From assembly GCF_014041935.1 (NCBI RefSeq), contig NZ_CP059491.1, forward strand, positions 3,906,001 to 3,970,000: a stretch of 64,000 nucleotides of DNA, read 5' to 3'. Below, one piece after another: positions 25,218 to 36,600 of the stretch. The notes under the pieces were generated by a model. That model did not search any database, was not told the DNA's origin, and was given only the letters and a program-made list of their open reading frames with translations. The stretch's first letter is position 1; the number at the start of each line of letters is the position of its first letter. This stretch comes from Gordonia jinghuaiqii. GTDB lineage: Bacteria; Actinomycetota; Actinomycetes; Mycobacteriales; Mycobacteriaceae. Made by a program: the position numbers and the translations under genes.

Positions 25218-28200
25218 ATGACCATGACCACTCCCCGGTCACTCCGCATCCGGGCACTCGCGATCGCGGCAGGCGTCGGGCTCGCGATCTACGTCGGCGG
25301 GTATGCCCCTGCGCCCGCCGAGCCGGGCGACCCCGGAAGCGGTAGCAGCGAGAGTGCGGACACCGCCGACGACGCGGCGCCTTTCGACGCGCCGGCGGAC
25401 AGCGATACGAGCGAGCCCGACGCCGGGACGAGTGATCCCGGTCAGTCGGAAGACGACACCAGCGACTCCACCGAAGACGACACGGGCAGCGACACCGGGG
25501 CCGACGTCGTCCCGGACTCCCGTTCCGACGGCATCGGCGTCACCCCGGCCGATCCCGGCACCCCCTCCGATCCTCCCGCCGCCCCGTCACCAGCCGACGC
25601 CGACGACGCCGAACCGGCCCCCGCGCCGGGCGCGGACCAGCCGGCGGACGACCCGCCCACCGGCGCCGACAGCGGGCCCCCGAGGCCGACGGCGGTGCCC
25701 GCGACCGGCGCCGAGGACGCCTCGCTGTCCGGTCACGACGATCCACTCACGTCGCCGCCCCCGAGAAGGGGGGCAGCCGGCCAGGTACCGAGTGGTGCCG
25801 CGGCGTTGCACTTCCTGGCAACCGGCCTGGCGTCGGACCCTCCTCCGACGGCAGACGTCATCACTGCATCGGACACCGGCGTCGCGCAGCGTCCGCACCC
25901 CGGTCGAGCCGGCGCGTTCGGGCTCCTGGCCTTCCTGGGCATCAACATCCTCGGCGGCGGTAACTCCACCTCGGTGAGCCCGGCGCCATGGACGCTCCTG
26001 TGGTGGGTCCGCCGATTCGGCACCACCTGCCCGGCGGCAAGTGCCGAAGCGACCCTGAACCCGTTCACGAGCAGCGAGCTGACCGACGACATCACCTCGG
26101 TCGACGACGAGTGCGGGCCCGGCCAGAGGTCGGACGCGGGCACCAGGCGAACCGACGCCGTCGTCGACACGGCCGGCGCGTACCCGGATGCATCCGGGGC
26201 GCAGCACGAGGGCTCTCCCGGCACGACGATGACCGCGCAGGTCGTCACGCGCAGCAGTCCGGCGGTCACCGATCCAGCGATCATCGATTCACCGGTCACC
26301 TCGACGCCCGGCGTGCTGCACGGTTCGGTGACGTTCAGCGATCCGGATGGCCACGCCCTCACGACGACCCTCAGCGGTATGACACCCGCCGCTGACCGGA
26401 CCTACCTCACCACCCGCGGCGGCATCGTCACCTTCGACCCCGCGACAGGCCACTACGCATACATCCCGGCTCTGCGGGCGCGGATCGCCGCGACCAGGGA
26501 CGGCGCGCCGGAAGACCATCGGTTCGACACCTTCGTCATCACCGCCGACGACGGCCGGGGCACCACCACCCCGGTCGCCGTCGGGCTGCCGGTCACGAGC
26601 CCACACTCGGCCGGGCAGGTGACGATTCCCGGAACACAGGTCGACGACGCCGTCGTCGGCCCGGACGGTTTCGCGTACGTGACCACATCCGCCGGCGATC
26701 GCACCTGCGTCGCCGTCCTCCGGCCGGATGGCTCGACACTGACCACCATCCCGATCTCCGGGACACCGGGCGAGCACGGCGTGGTCTTCGGACCCGACGG
26801 ACGCGGGTATCAGGTGACCGGGTCGTCGGACACCACCGGCAGCATCACCCCGTCGACGACCCGGATCACCTACATCGATGCGTTCGGTGCCGTGGCGACC
26901 ACCGACCCGATCCCCGGCGCCCCCATCGGCGATCTACGGCTCGACGCCGACGGCGTCGGATACCTGGTGACCACGCACCCCGCGGTGGCCGAAGGCGCGT
27001 CGTGCACGTATGTGACCGCACTCCACCGAGACGGGACGGTCACCACCTCGGAGAGCGTCGCCGGTCCCGACACCCGCCTCGTCGTGTCGACGTCCGGCAG
27101 CGTCTACCTGTCATCCTCCGGCGACGGCGGGACCCGTCTGTACGGCGTGGCCCGCAACGGTGAACTCACGCCACTGGCCAACGTGTTCGACGCCGACGGT
27201 GGCGCCTTGTGGACCCACCGCGACGACTCGCTGTACTTCGTCCGCTCGCACGGCGATCCGGCCGCACCGCGCGCCACCGTCGTCACCCGGCGGCCCGACG
27301 GTTCGACGACCACCCACGACGGTCTCCCCGGCCGGGTGTCGTCCCTGGTGGTCGACGCCGACCCCGTCTACGTCATCTCGCAGTCGACCGGTTCCTCACA
27401 CGTGTCGGCCCTCGCCTCCGACGGCCGACTCTCGACCGTGGAGTTCAGCGGCATGCTCCCCGCCGCCGCCGTCCGCGGACCGGGCGGCGACCTCTACATC
27501 GCCGTCTCGGACCCCGTCACCGACGAGTCCGCGGTCGTCGCGGTCTCGTCGGACGGAGCCCACCGGATCGTGACGTCGGTGATCGGGCAGGCCGGCGTTC
27601 ACGCGAGCGGCACCGGCGACGTCGTCGTCACGACGACGACCATGAGCGCCGACGGCCAGGACAGCACGAGAGTCATGTTCCTCCGCGCCGACGGCACGAT
27701 CGCGGCCGGCGCAGGCATCGCCGGATCGCCGATCTCGGTGCACTTCGACCGAACCGGCACCGCGTACATCCCCGTTCTCTCGGCCGATCTCGTGAGTGAC
27801 GATCCACTGACCTCCCTCGCAGTGGTGCGCCGGGACGCCGAGACCGTGGTGTCCGCCGCGGCCGTCGGCGAACCGGCGGCCGCTCCGGCGAGGGCCGACG
27901 ACGGCACGACGTACATCCCGCTGACCCGGTTCGTCCCCGGAACGCCCCGGCCGAGCACCGCGCTGGTCGCCTTCCGTCGCGATGGCTCGACCACCGTGGC
28001 CGGCGAATTCCCGGGACATTCGCCGCGGGGTCCCGTCATCGCGTCGGACAGCGTCGTCCTGCTCGTCACGCACGACGCCGGGACCTCGACGATCCGTGCG
28101 GTCCGGCCGGCGTGGCCCGACGCGTCGTCGGCTGATCACGACGACGAGGATGCCGTCATGACCTTCGACGTGACCCCGGCCATCTCCGACATCGACCCGG

Positions 28201-28475
28201 AATCAGGCGTCGTATCCGGTTCGGTGAGCGACATGGCCACCGACGACGGTGCACTCGGCTACCTGACCGCCGACTCGCAGGTGATACTCGACCACGATTC
28301 CGGCGCTTTCGAGTTCACGCCCACGCACCCTCAACGGCAGGCCGCGGCGATCCAGGACGGTCCGGCTGCGCATGCGTTCGCGGTGCTGGTCTCCGACACC
28401 GACTCCCAGGCGTCGACGGTCGTGTCCGTGACGGTCCCCGTCGCCCCCGCAACCCTGCCCGAGACACTCGAATAG
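25218..28475 (+). CDS. Large secreted beta-propeller/Ig-like protein
   Basis: This is a 1085-residue exported protein. Residues 1-32 are a signal peptide (RIRALAIAAGVGLAIYVGG, cleavage near APAPA-EP). Residues 32-190 are a highly acidic Asp/Ser/Pro-rich linker. A hydrophobic segment near 230-270 contains APWTLLWWVRRFG. An Ig-like/cadherin-like module follows (residues 360-460). Residues 470-970 are a repeating blade pattern (GPDGFAYVTT, GPDGRGYQVT, DADGVGYLVTT, GPGGDLYIAVS) of NHL/SMP-30-like beta-propeller type. The C-terminus returns to an Ig-like module with FEFTPTHPQRQAAAI. ATG at 25218 follows AAGAAGG. The layout closely parallels the protein at 20083-22842, so the two are probably paralogs. 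Function unknown. Confidence 0.78.
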   Translation: MTMTTPRSLRIRALAIAAGVGLAIYVGGYAPAPAEPGDPGSGSSESADTADDAAPFDAPADSDTSEPDAGTSDPGQSEDDTSDSTEDDTGSDTGADVVPDSRSDGIGVTPADPGTPSDPPAAPSPADADDAEPAPAPGADQPADDPPTGADSGPPRPTAVPATGAEDASLSGHDDPLTSPPPRRGAAGQVPSGAAALHFLATGLASDPPPTADVITASDTGVAQRPHPGRAGAFGLLAFLGINILGGGNSTSVSPAPWTLLWWVRRFGTTCPAASAEATLNPFTSSELTDDITSVDDECGPGQRSDAGTRRTDAVVDTAGAYPDASGAQHEGSPGTTMTAQVVTRSSPAVTDPAIIDSPVTSTPGVLHGSVTFSDPDGHALTTTLSGMTPAADRTYLTTRGGIVTFDPATGHYAYIPALRARIAATRDGAPEDHRFDTFVITADDGRGTTTPVAVGLPVTSPHSAGQVTIPGTQVDDAVVGPDGFAYVTTSAGDRTCVAVLRPDGSTLTTIPISGTPGEHGVVFGPDGRGYQVTGSSDTTGSITPSTTRITYIDAFGAVATTDPIPGAPIGDLRLDADGVGYLVTTHPAVAEGASCTYVTALHRDGTVTTSESVAGPDTRLVVSTSGSVYLSSSGDGGTRLYGVARNGELTPLANVFDADGGALWTHRDDSLYFVRSHGDPAAPRATVVTRRPDGSTTTHDGLPGRVSSLVVDADPVYVISQSTGSSHVSALASDGRLSTVEFSGMLPAAAVRGPGGDLYIAVSDPVTDESAVVAVSSDGAHRIVTSVIGQAGVHASGTGDVVVTTTTMSADGQDSTRVMFLRADGTIAAGAGIAGSPISVHFDRTGTAYIPVLSADLVSDDPLTSLAVVRRDAETVVSAAAVGEPAAAPARADDGTTYIPLTRFVPGTPRPSTALVAFRRDGSTTVAGEFPGHSPRGPVIASDSVVLLVTHDAGTSTIRAVRPAWPDASSADHDDEDAVMTFDVTPAISDIDPESGVVSGSVSDMATDDGALGYLTADSQVILDHDSGAFEFTPTHPQRQAAAIQDGPAAHAFAVLVSDTDSQASTVVSVTVPVAPATLPETLE

Positions 28476-28516
28476 ACCCTCCTCCACCACATATCGTCTC
28501 TCGGGTTGCCGACGCA

Positions 28517-28550
28517 AACGGCCCCACCTCCGAAAGGAGGTGGGGCCGTT
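28517..28550. terminator. Strong bidirectional terminator
   Basis: A perfect 15-bp stem (AACGGCCCCACCTCC and its complement) is closed by a GAAA tetraloop. It lies between the convergent beta-propeller gene (+) and the ribosomal block (-) and should stop both. The outer A/T pairs supply short T-runs on each strand. Confidence 0.92.
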
Positions 28551-28623
28551 CGTCGAACCATCGATCTATCGCTCGAGACCGCGTAAGACGCGGCTCGGAG
28601 CTAGGAGATCCGAGGCGCGAAAG

Positions 28624-28809
28624 TCACCAGCTGGACTTCTGCACACCCGGGAGCTCACCCGCGTGCGCCATCTCGCGCAGGCAGATTCGGCACAGGCCGA
28701 ACTTGCGGAACACCGAGTGCGGGCGACCGCACCGGTTGCACCGGGTGTAGCCACGCACGGCGAACTTGGGCTTCTTGTTGGCCTTGTTGACCAGAGCCTT
28801 CTTTGCCAT
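28624..28809 (-). CDS. rpsZ: 30S ribosomal protein S14, zinc-binding type (type Z)
   Basis: This 61-residue protein has the S14 signature [38 protein letters not shown]. The two CxxC pairs (CNRC and CRIC) bind zinc, marking the C+ form; a zinc-free paralog often exists elsewhere in actinobacteria. It is part of the small subunit head. The ATG overlaps the rplE stop by one base (TGATG). It is the last gene of this ribosomal block here: a strong hairpin follows instead of rpsH. rpsN is also used as the symbol. Confidence 0.97.
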   Translation of the reverse strand: MAKKALVNKANKKPKFAVRGYTRCNRCGRPHSVFRKFGLCRICLREMAHAGELPGVQKSSW

Positions 28810-29411
28810 CAGTTGTCCTTAACGTTGTTGTCCTTGAACGGGAAGCCCAGGGCACGCAGCAGCGCGCGGCCTTCCTCGTCCGTGGTGGCCGACGTCACGA
28901 CGGTGATGTCCATACCGCGGGGCCGGTCGATGTTGTCGATGTTGATCTCGTGGAACATCGACTGCTCGTTCAGGCCGAACGTGTAGTTGCCGTTGCCGTC
29001 GAACTGACGGTCCGACAGTCCGCGGAAGTCGCGGATACGCGGCAGGGCGATGGACACGAGGCGGTCCAGGAACTCCCACATGCGGTCACCACGGAGGGTG
29101 ACGCGCGCACCGATCGGCATTCCCTCGCGCAGCTTGAACTGGGCGATGGACTTACGTGCGCGGCGGATCTCCGGCTTCTGGCCGGTGATCTTGGCCAGGT
29201 CCTCGACGGCACCGTTGATCAGCTTCGCGTCACGGGCGGCGTCGCCGACACCCATGTTCACGACGACCTTCACGACGCCCGGGATCAGCATCACGTTGGC
29301 GTAGTCGAACTCTTTGTTCAGCGTGTCCTTGATTTCCTCGCGGTAGCGAGTCTTCAGACGCGGCTGGACCTTGCTCTCGGTGGAGCCGTTCTCGATTTCG
29401 GTAGAAGTCAT
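28809..29411 (-). CDS. rplE: 50S ribosomal protein L5
   Basis: This 200-residue protein binds 5S rRNA in the central protuberance of the large subunit. Family blocks are clear: [97 protein letters not shown] and [21 protein letters not shown]. About 15 extra residues at the N-terminus are usual for actinobacteria. It lies one base after rplX and overlaps rpsZ by one base, so it is co-transcribed with both. Confidence 0.98.
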   Translation of the reverse strand: MTSTEIENGSTESKVQPRLKTRYREEIKDTLNKEFDYANVMLIPGVVKVVVNMGVGDAARDAKLINGAVEDLAKITGQKPEIRRARKSIAQFKLREGMPIGARVTLRGDRMWEFLDRLVSIALPRIRDFRGLSDRQFDGNGNYTFGLNEQSMFHEINIDNIDRPRGMDITVVTSATTDEEGRALLRALGFPFKDNNVKDN

Positions 29412-29412
29412 G

Positions 29413-29730
29413 TCAGATGTCCTTCCCGCTCTTGCGCGAGATCCGGACCTTCTTGCCCGATTCTTCGTCGACGCGGTAACCGACGCGGGTCGGGTTGCCG
29501 TCAGAGTCCACGACCATCACGTTCGAGACGTGGATCGAGGCTTCCTGGGTCACGATGCCGCCGGAGGAGGCACCGCGCTCGTTGGCCGACGCGGCGGTGT
29601 GCTTCTTGATTCGGTTGACGCCCTCGACGAGAACTCGCTGCGTCTTCGGGAAGGCCTGGATGACCTTGCCCTTGGCGCCCTTGTCCTTGCCCGAGATGAC
29701 GATCACGGTGTCACCCTTGTGAACCTTCAT
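29413..29730 (-). CDS. rplX: 50S ribosomal protein L24
   Basis: This 105-residue assembly-initiator protein of the large subunit carries the KOW motif at its start ([26 protein letters not shown]), followed by [16 protein letters not shown] and [10 protein letters not shown]. It is one base downstream of rplN and one base upstream of rplE. Confidence 0.98.
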   Translation of the reverse strand: MKVHKGDTVIVISGKDKGAKGKVIQAFPKTQRVLVEGVNRIKKHTAASANERGASSGGIVTQEASIHVSNVMVVDSDGNPTRVGYRVDEESGKKVRISRKSGKDI

Positions 29731-29731
29731 G

Positions 29732-30100
29732 TCAGATCACCTCCGGTGCCAGCGACACGATCTTCATGAACTTCTTCTCACGCAGCTCGCGGCCGACCGG
29801 GCCGAAGATGCGGGTACCGCGGGGGTCGCTCTCACCCTTGAGGATGACGGCGGCGTTCTCGTCGAAGCGGATGTAGCTTCCGTCCGCACGACGGCGCTCC
29901 TTGGTGGTGCGCACGATGACGGCCTTGACGACCTCACCCTTTTTGATGTTGCCGCCGGGGATGGCGTCCTTGACAGTGGCGACGATGACGTCACCGATGC
30001 CGGCGTAGCGTCGCGCAGAACCGCCCAGCACGCGGATGCACAAGATTTCCTTGGCTCCGGTGTTGTCGGCGACCCGCACGCGCGATTCCTGCTGAATCAC
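29732..30100 (-). CDS. rplN: 50S ribosomal protein L14
   Basis: This 122-residue protein is highly conserved: [75 protein letters not shown] and [27 protein letters not shown] at the end. It binds 23S rRNA near the subunit interface. Start is GTG at 30100 with AAGGAG (30113 down to 30108) seven bases before it. It is the first gene of the block rplN-rplX-rplE-rpsZ. Confidence 0.98.
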   Translation of the reverse strand: MIQQESRVRVADNTGAKEILCIRVLGGSARRYAGIGDVIVATVKDAIPGGNIKKGEVVKAVIVRTTKERRRADGSYIRFDENAAVILKGESDPRGTRIFGPVGRELREKKFMKIVSLAPEVI

Positions 30101-30659
30101 TCGTAGTCTCCTTGACCTGGCTTCTTATGTACGGCGGATTTCCGACCCGACGCACACGGTCTGTTACCCATCGAACACACGCCTGCCTGGGGTTTTGACC
30201 AGGCTGTGACACCTGGACGGACCGCCCCAGTGGGTTCGTGAGCCGATTTGCGACACAGCAGTGCCGCAGGCAACCCCACAAGTGTAGGGGAACGCCCAGG
30301 TCCCGGCCAAATCCGTCCTCCGGACCGGCCCGACGCGTGCGTCGTCGCGGCCGGCGAGCAAATTTCTCCGACCTCGACCCATCCGCGGTGATCTCCCACA
30401 CGAAGCACCCGTGGGACAATTCCGATCAGTGACACCCGCCCGGCACGCATCAGATGCGGACAGGGAAGGGATGTCACCGGGGGGCGTGTCAGTGGCGGGG
30501 GCGAGCAGCTCTCATCGAGAGCCGAACACCACGACGCCGTCGGAGTCCAGAGTTCAGTTCGACATGCGCGACCTGACCGCAGCACACCCATGAGTTCGAC
30601 CTCGGGTTCATCGCTCGAGGTCGACGCTGCGCCGGGCGCACGCCACAGGGGAGGCACGC
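30101..30659. other. Divergent intergenic region between rplN and the NRPS operon
   Basis: This is a 559-base stretch between divergent genes. No protein gene or RNA gene is convincing in it; the short open frames lack ribosome sites and known motifs. It must contain the promoter of the ribosomal block on the minus strand and that of the NRPS operon on the plus strand. I cannot place either promoter confidently, and I see no clear operator palindrome or iron-box-like sequence. Confidence 0.5.
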
Positions 30660-33600
30660 GTGACCACAGACGACGCGATCCGGCACATCACCGACACGGA
30701 ACTGGCCATTCCGATGACCGCCGCCCAGCGCGGCGTCTTCTATGCCCAGCAGCTCGAACCAGACGTGCCGATGACGATCGACGCCTTCATCGAGTTCCGC
30801 GGCGACACCTCCCGCCCCGGCGGTGAGGACGGAGACAATCCCCTCGTCGACGTCGATCCCGACATCATGCAGCGCGCGGCGACACTGACCGAGGTGGAGA
30901 CCGAGGCCTCGATGCTGCGTCTCATCCCCACCGATGACGGCGAACCGTACATGACGATCGACCACACACGCCTGGTCGTCCTGGGCCGGGAGGATTTCTC
31001 CGCCGAGACCGATCCGCGTGCCGCCGCCCTCGCCTGGATCGACCGCAGGCGCTCACAGCCCACCGATCTGTTCTCGGATCCGTTGCTCGAAACCCATCTC
31101 CTCAAACTCGGCCCGGGACACTCGATCTGGTATTGCCGCGGACACCACATCGGCTACGACGGATACGCCGCGATGTATCTGATGTTGCGCGTCGCCTCGC
31201 ATTACACCGCCATCGTCGACGGCACCCCGCCACCGGTCGCCGACACCGCGACGATGTCCGACATCGCCGAACTCGACCGCGCATACCGTTCCTCGTCGAA
31301 GTTCGCCGACGATCGTGAGCACTGGCGGCAGCACCTCGCCGACCTACCCGAGATGACCACGCTGACAAGCCTGTCCGGACCGGCCTCGCCGCTGTCGGAC
31401 GTGCGCTCGGCCGTCCTCGACGACGAGCTCGTGACCCGCATCCGCGACCTGGGCCGCGCCCACCGGGTACGGCCGGCGTCGATCATCACCGCCGTGGTCG
31501 CCGCCTACGTGGCACGCTTCACCGATCGCGACGAGGCGATGCTCAGCCTTCCGGTCGCCGCACGCGACCGCGACATCCTGCGGACCTCTGCCGGGCTCAT
31601 CTCCAACGTCGTACCCCTGCGTATCCCGCTCGACGACTCCGCCACCGTGTCGGACCTGCTCCGGGCGGTCAACGGCGAGATCAAATCCGCTGTGCGTCAC
31701 CAGAAGTTCCGTCACGAGGACATCGCAGCCCACATCCTCGGGGCGGCGGGAGCACGACGCGGATTCTTCGGTCCGCTGGTCAACGTGATGCTGTTCTTCG
31801 AACACATCGACTTCGGTCCGCTGCACGGTGAGCTGAACGTGCTCTCCACCGGCCCCATCGAAGATGTGTCGGTCAATGTCTACGACAGCTTCAACGGCGG
31901 GATGAGTCTCGACCTCGAGGCCAACCCGAACATCTACTCCCCCGACGAGATCACCACCCACCACCGGCGTCTGGTCGAATTCCTCGGGGCCGTCGTCACC
32001 GCTCCGGCCGACACCCTGGTCTCGCACATCAGCATGCTCACCGACGCCGAGCGCACCGAACTCTCCGGCCACACGACCGGCGAGCGGGTCGACCTCGGGG
32101 AGAAGACTCTCCTCGACCTCCTCGACGGGGCCGCGGCAGGTCATGCCGGCAGTACCGCGATCATCGACGGGCACGGCACCGGCTCGCTCACCCACGCCGA
32201 GTTCACCGCGCGGGCACAGTCGCTCGCCGCGGCCCTGTCGGTTCGCGGCATCGGACCCGAAAGCGTGGTGGCCGTATCGCTCACCCGCGGCGTCGATCAG
32301 GTCCTGGCCGTGCATTCGGTGATCCGCGCGGGCGCGGCGTTCCTGCCGCTCGACCCGGCCGAGCCGGCCGACCGCCTCGAGCACATCCTCGAGGTGGCCA
32401 CACCCGATCTGATCATCACCGACGCGGTCCTGGACGAATTGCGGAAGACCACCGCACCCGGGCGGCACGCGCAGCCCCCGCGGCCGGCCCCCGACCAGGC
32501 CGCGTACGTCCTGTTCACCTCCGGTTCCACCGGCAAACCCAAGGGCGTGGTCATCACCCATCGCGCCATCGTCAACCGACTCGCCTGGATGCAGTCGCGT
32601 TATCCCCTCGATGCGACCGACCGGGTACTGCAGAAGACCCCGTCGACCTTCGACGTCTCGGTGTGGGAGTTCTTCTGGCCGTTCACCTCCGGAGCCTGCC
32701 TGGTCGTGCCGAGCCCCGATGGGCACCGCGATCCGTGGTATCTGCGCGACGTCATCGCCGAGCGCGGCGTCACCACCGTGCATTTCGTACCGTCGATGCT
32801 CGCCGCGTTCGCGGCCGCGCTCGACGACACCGATGCCGCACAACTGACCTCGCTGCGCCGGATCTTCACCAGCGGTGAGGCACTCACGTCGTCGGCCATC
32901 GCGGCCACCGCCGCACTGACCACGGCGCCGGTCCACAATCTGTACGGCCCCACCGAGGCCGCGATCGACGTGACCCACCACGATGCCTGCCGGGCCGACA
33001 CCGCCGTCGTTCCGATCGGGTCGCCGGTCTGGAACACCACCGTCCACGTGCTCGACCATCACCTGCGCCCACAGCCGCCCGGCGCCACCGGCGAGCTCTA
33101 CCTCGGTGGCGTCCAGCTCGCACGCGGCTACCGCGCCCGTGCCGACCTCACCGCGGCGCGGTTCGTCGCCTCCCCGGCCGGAAACGGTGAACGTCTCTAC
33201 CGCACCGGCGATCTCGCCCGCCTGCTGCCCGACGGCGAACTGGAATACCTGGGACGCACCGACTCCCAGGTGAAGATCCGTGGCCAGCGCGTCGAACTCG
33301 GCGAGATCGAGTCCGCGATGGGCAGACTCGACGGCGTCACCGCCGCCGGCGTGGTGATCCGGGACGACCTGGTCGCCGACGCCCCCGCCGTCGCCGGGTA
33401 CGTCACCGGGAGCGGACTCGAACAACGCGACCTGCGCGCCGAACTGCGGTCGGCGCTGCCCGAGCACATGATCCCCTCGGCGATCATGGTGCTCGACACA
33501 CTGCCCACCACCGCCAACGGCAAACTCGACCGCCGGGCGCTGCCCCGGCCCGAACTGCGCACCCACCGCGAGTTCGTCGCACCGCGCACGCCGCTCGCGC

Positions 33601-36600
33601 GGCTGGTCGCCCGCACCGTCGCCGACGTCCTGGACCTGCACGAGACCACCGCCGACGGCGAGCCGGCCGACGACACACCGATCTCGCTGGGCGACAACTT
33701 CTTCGACGTGGGCGGGAGCTCTCTCTCGGCGACGCGGGTCGCCTCGCGGCTGACGAAGGCCACGGGACACCGCGTGGGAATCCGGGCGATCTTCGACGCC
33801 GCGGACCTCGGCGGGATCGTCGACGCGCTGGTCGATCTCGGTGTCGACGCCGCGGATCCGACCGGACGTGCCGGCCTCGATGACGCCACCGGCGGGGCGG
33901 GGGCGGCGCCGACCGGCCCGGTTCCCCTCTCCCCCGCGCAGCACCGCCTCTGGCTGGCGGCCCGCCTCGATCCGGCCGCCGCGGCCACCTACAACATGCC
34001 GTTCTCCGTTCGTCTGGTCGGCACACTCGACATCGACGCCCTGCACCAGGCCCTGACCGACGTCGTCCGGCGTCACGAACCGCTGCGCAGTGTCGTCGTC
34101 GAACACGATGGCGTGCCATGCATCTCGGCGACGGACCCGCAGGCCGTCGAGATCGACCTCCCGGTCCTGGGTTGCGCCGATGTCGCACCGAGCTCGGATC
34201 GCGACTTCGCCGCGCTGCCCTTCGACCTGGGCGCCGACCTACCCATCCGCGCGCGACTGGTCCGCACCTCCGACGACGACCATCGCCTGACCGTGGTGGT
34301 TCACCACATCGCGGCGGACGGATGGTCGCTCGCGCCGCTGGCCGGCGATCTGGCAGTCGCGTATCGCGCCCGCCGCGAACATGCCGAACCCATCTGGGAC
34401 GCACTGCCGGTCACCTACTCCCAGAACAGTGCCGACCGGCATGCCTGGCTCGCCGGGAGCGACCATGCGGCAGCCGAACTCGACTTCTGGCGGGACACGC
34501 TGGCCGGTGTCCCGGGCGAGTCCGAACTACCGCTCGACCGGCCGCGCGCCCACACCGGTACGCCCGGGACGAGCGGCGCATCGGTCACCTCGACGATCTC
34601 GGCGGAGGATCATCGGGCGGTCCGCGCCCTCGCCGCCGACACCGAGGCCACCGTGTTCATGGTGTTGCACGCCGCCGTGGCATCGCTGCTGCGTTCGCTG
34701 TCGCAGCACTCCGACATCGTTGTCGGAACCCCGGTCTCCGGCCGCGGCGACGCCGATGTCGACGACCTCGTGGGCATGTTCGTCAACACCCTCGCGCTGC
34801 GCACCGACGTCGACAAGGACGTCGGTTTCGCCGAGCTGCTGGCACAGGTCCGCGAGACCGATCTGAACGCGTTCGACAACGCCGACATGCCCTTCGACCG
34901 GCTCGTCACCGAACTCAACCCGGAACGCTCCGGCAACGTACATCCGTTCTTCCAGGTGTCACTTGCCCTCGAGGACCGGTCGGCGATCGCGCTCGAATTC
35001 GCCGGACTCGCCGCCACGGCCGCACGCGTCGTCACCGGTTCCACCAAATTCGATCTCGAGTTCACCTTCACCGAGCTGCACGAGGACTCCGGCGACCCCG
35101 CCGGCATCGCCCTCGAGATCGGTTATGCGACCGCACTGTTCGACCGCTCCACCGTCGCCGGGCTCGCCTCGCGCCTGGGCCGGATCGTGCACGCCGCCCT
35201 CACCGAGCCGAATACTCCGGTCGGCGACCTCCCCGTCCTGGAGATGCACGAACGTCTCGACCTGGTACCCGCCGTCGGAGCAGGACGGCGTCCGGTCGAG
35301 CACCTCACCGGCCTGCTGTCCGCCGCCGCGGGGTCCGCACCGCACCGTCTGGCGGTGACCGACGGTGCGCGATCGCTGACCTACCGGGAGCTCGACGCCG
35401 CGTCGAACGCTCTGGCCCGCGTGCTCATCGCCGGTGGTGCGGGACCGGAAAGCCATGTCGCCGTTGCGCTCGGGCGTGGCGTGGACTGGATGATCACCAT
35501 GTGGGCGGTCGCCCGCGCCGGCGCCGCCTGGTTGCCGGTCGACCCGGCGTACCCGGCGCAGCGCATCGAACACATGCTGACCGATTCCGGCGCGCGGCTG
35601 CTCGTCACCGACCGGGCATCCGACCCCCGGCCCGGCACCGACCTGCTCACCGTCACCCTCGACGACCCCGCCGTGGTCGAACGGCTCGCGGCCACCTCGT
35701 CCGCGCCGGTGTCGGATCGGGAACGGCACGGTCCGCTCGATGTCGACCAGCCCGCCTATCTGATCTACACCTCGGGGACCACCGGTACCCCGAAGGGCGT
35801 CGTGGTCAGCCACCGCGGGCTCGCCGACTTCGGCGCACAACAGGTCACGCAGTACGGGATCACCCCGGAGAGCCAGACCATGCACATGGCATCGCCCAGC
35901 TTCGACGCCACGGTGCTGGAGATCCTGATGGCGCTCGCCGCCGGTTCGACGATGCACATCGTCCCGCCCGGGATCGTCGGCGGCGCCGAGCTCGCCGAAC
36001 TGATGCGCTCGGCCCGGATCTCACACGCATTCCTCACCCCGTCGGTGCTGACCACCATGTCGCCCGAAGACGTACCGGAGCTCGAGGCGCTCGTCATCGG
36101 CGGCGAACATCCCAATCCCGAGGTCGTGCGCCGGTGGTCGGCCGGCCCGCGACTGTTCAACGCCTACGGCCCCACCGAGACCACCGTCGTCGCGGCCGTG
36201 TCCGCACCGATCAGCCCGGACTACACCACGCTGACCATCGGCCGGCCAATCCGCGGTATCTCCGCGGTCGTCCTCGACGAGCGGCTCCGGCCGGTCGCCC
36301 CCGGTGCGGTCGGCGAGTTGTACATCGCCGGTCAGCATCTGGCGCGCGGGTATCACGGCGTGCGCCCGCTGACGTCGAAGAGGTTCATCGCCAACCCCTT
36401 CGGCGATCCCGGGGAACGCATGTACCGGACCGGAGACCTCGTGCGCTGGACCGCCGGTCACGAACTCGAGTTCCGCGGCCGTGCCGACCATCAGACCAAG
36501 GTCCGCGGCCACCGCATCGAGCTCGGTGAGGTCGACGCCGCACTCGTCGCCGACGCCGCGGTACTGGCCGCGGTGACCACCACCCACGGCGAGGGCGACC

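Noticed and set aside
30101..30659. Short open frames upstream of rplN as a missing rpsQ or rpmC
   Set aside because: None contains ribosomal protein motifs or a ribosome site.
31344..34106. 920-codon open frame on the minus strand
   Set aside because: Antisense shadow of NRPS module 1 with no ribosome site or domain.
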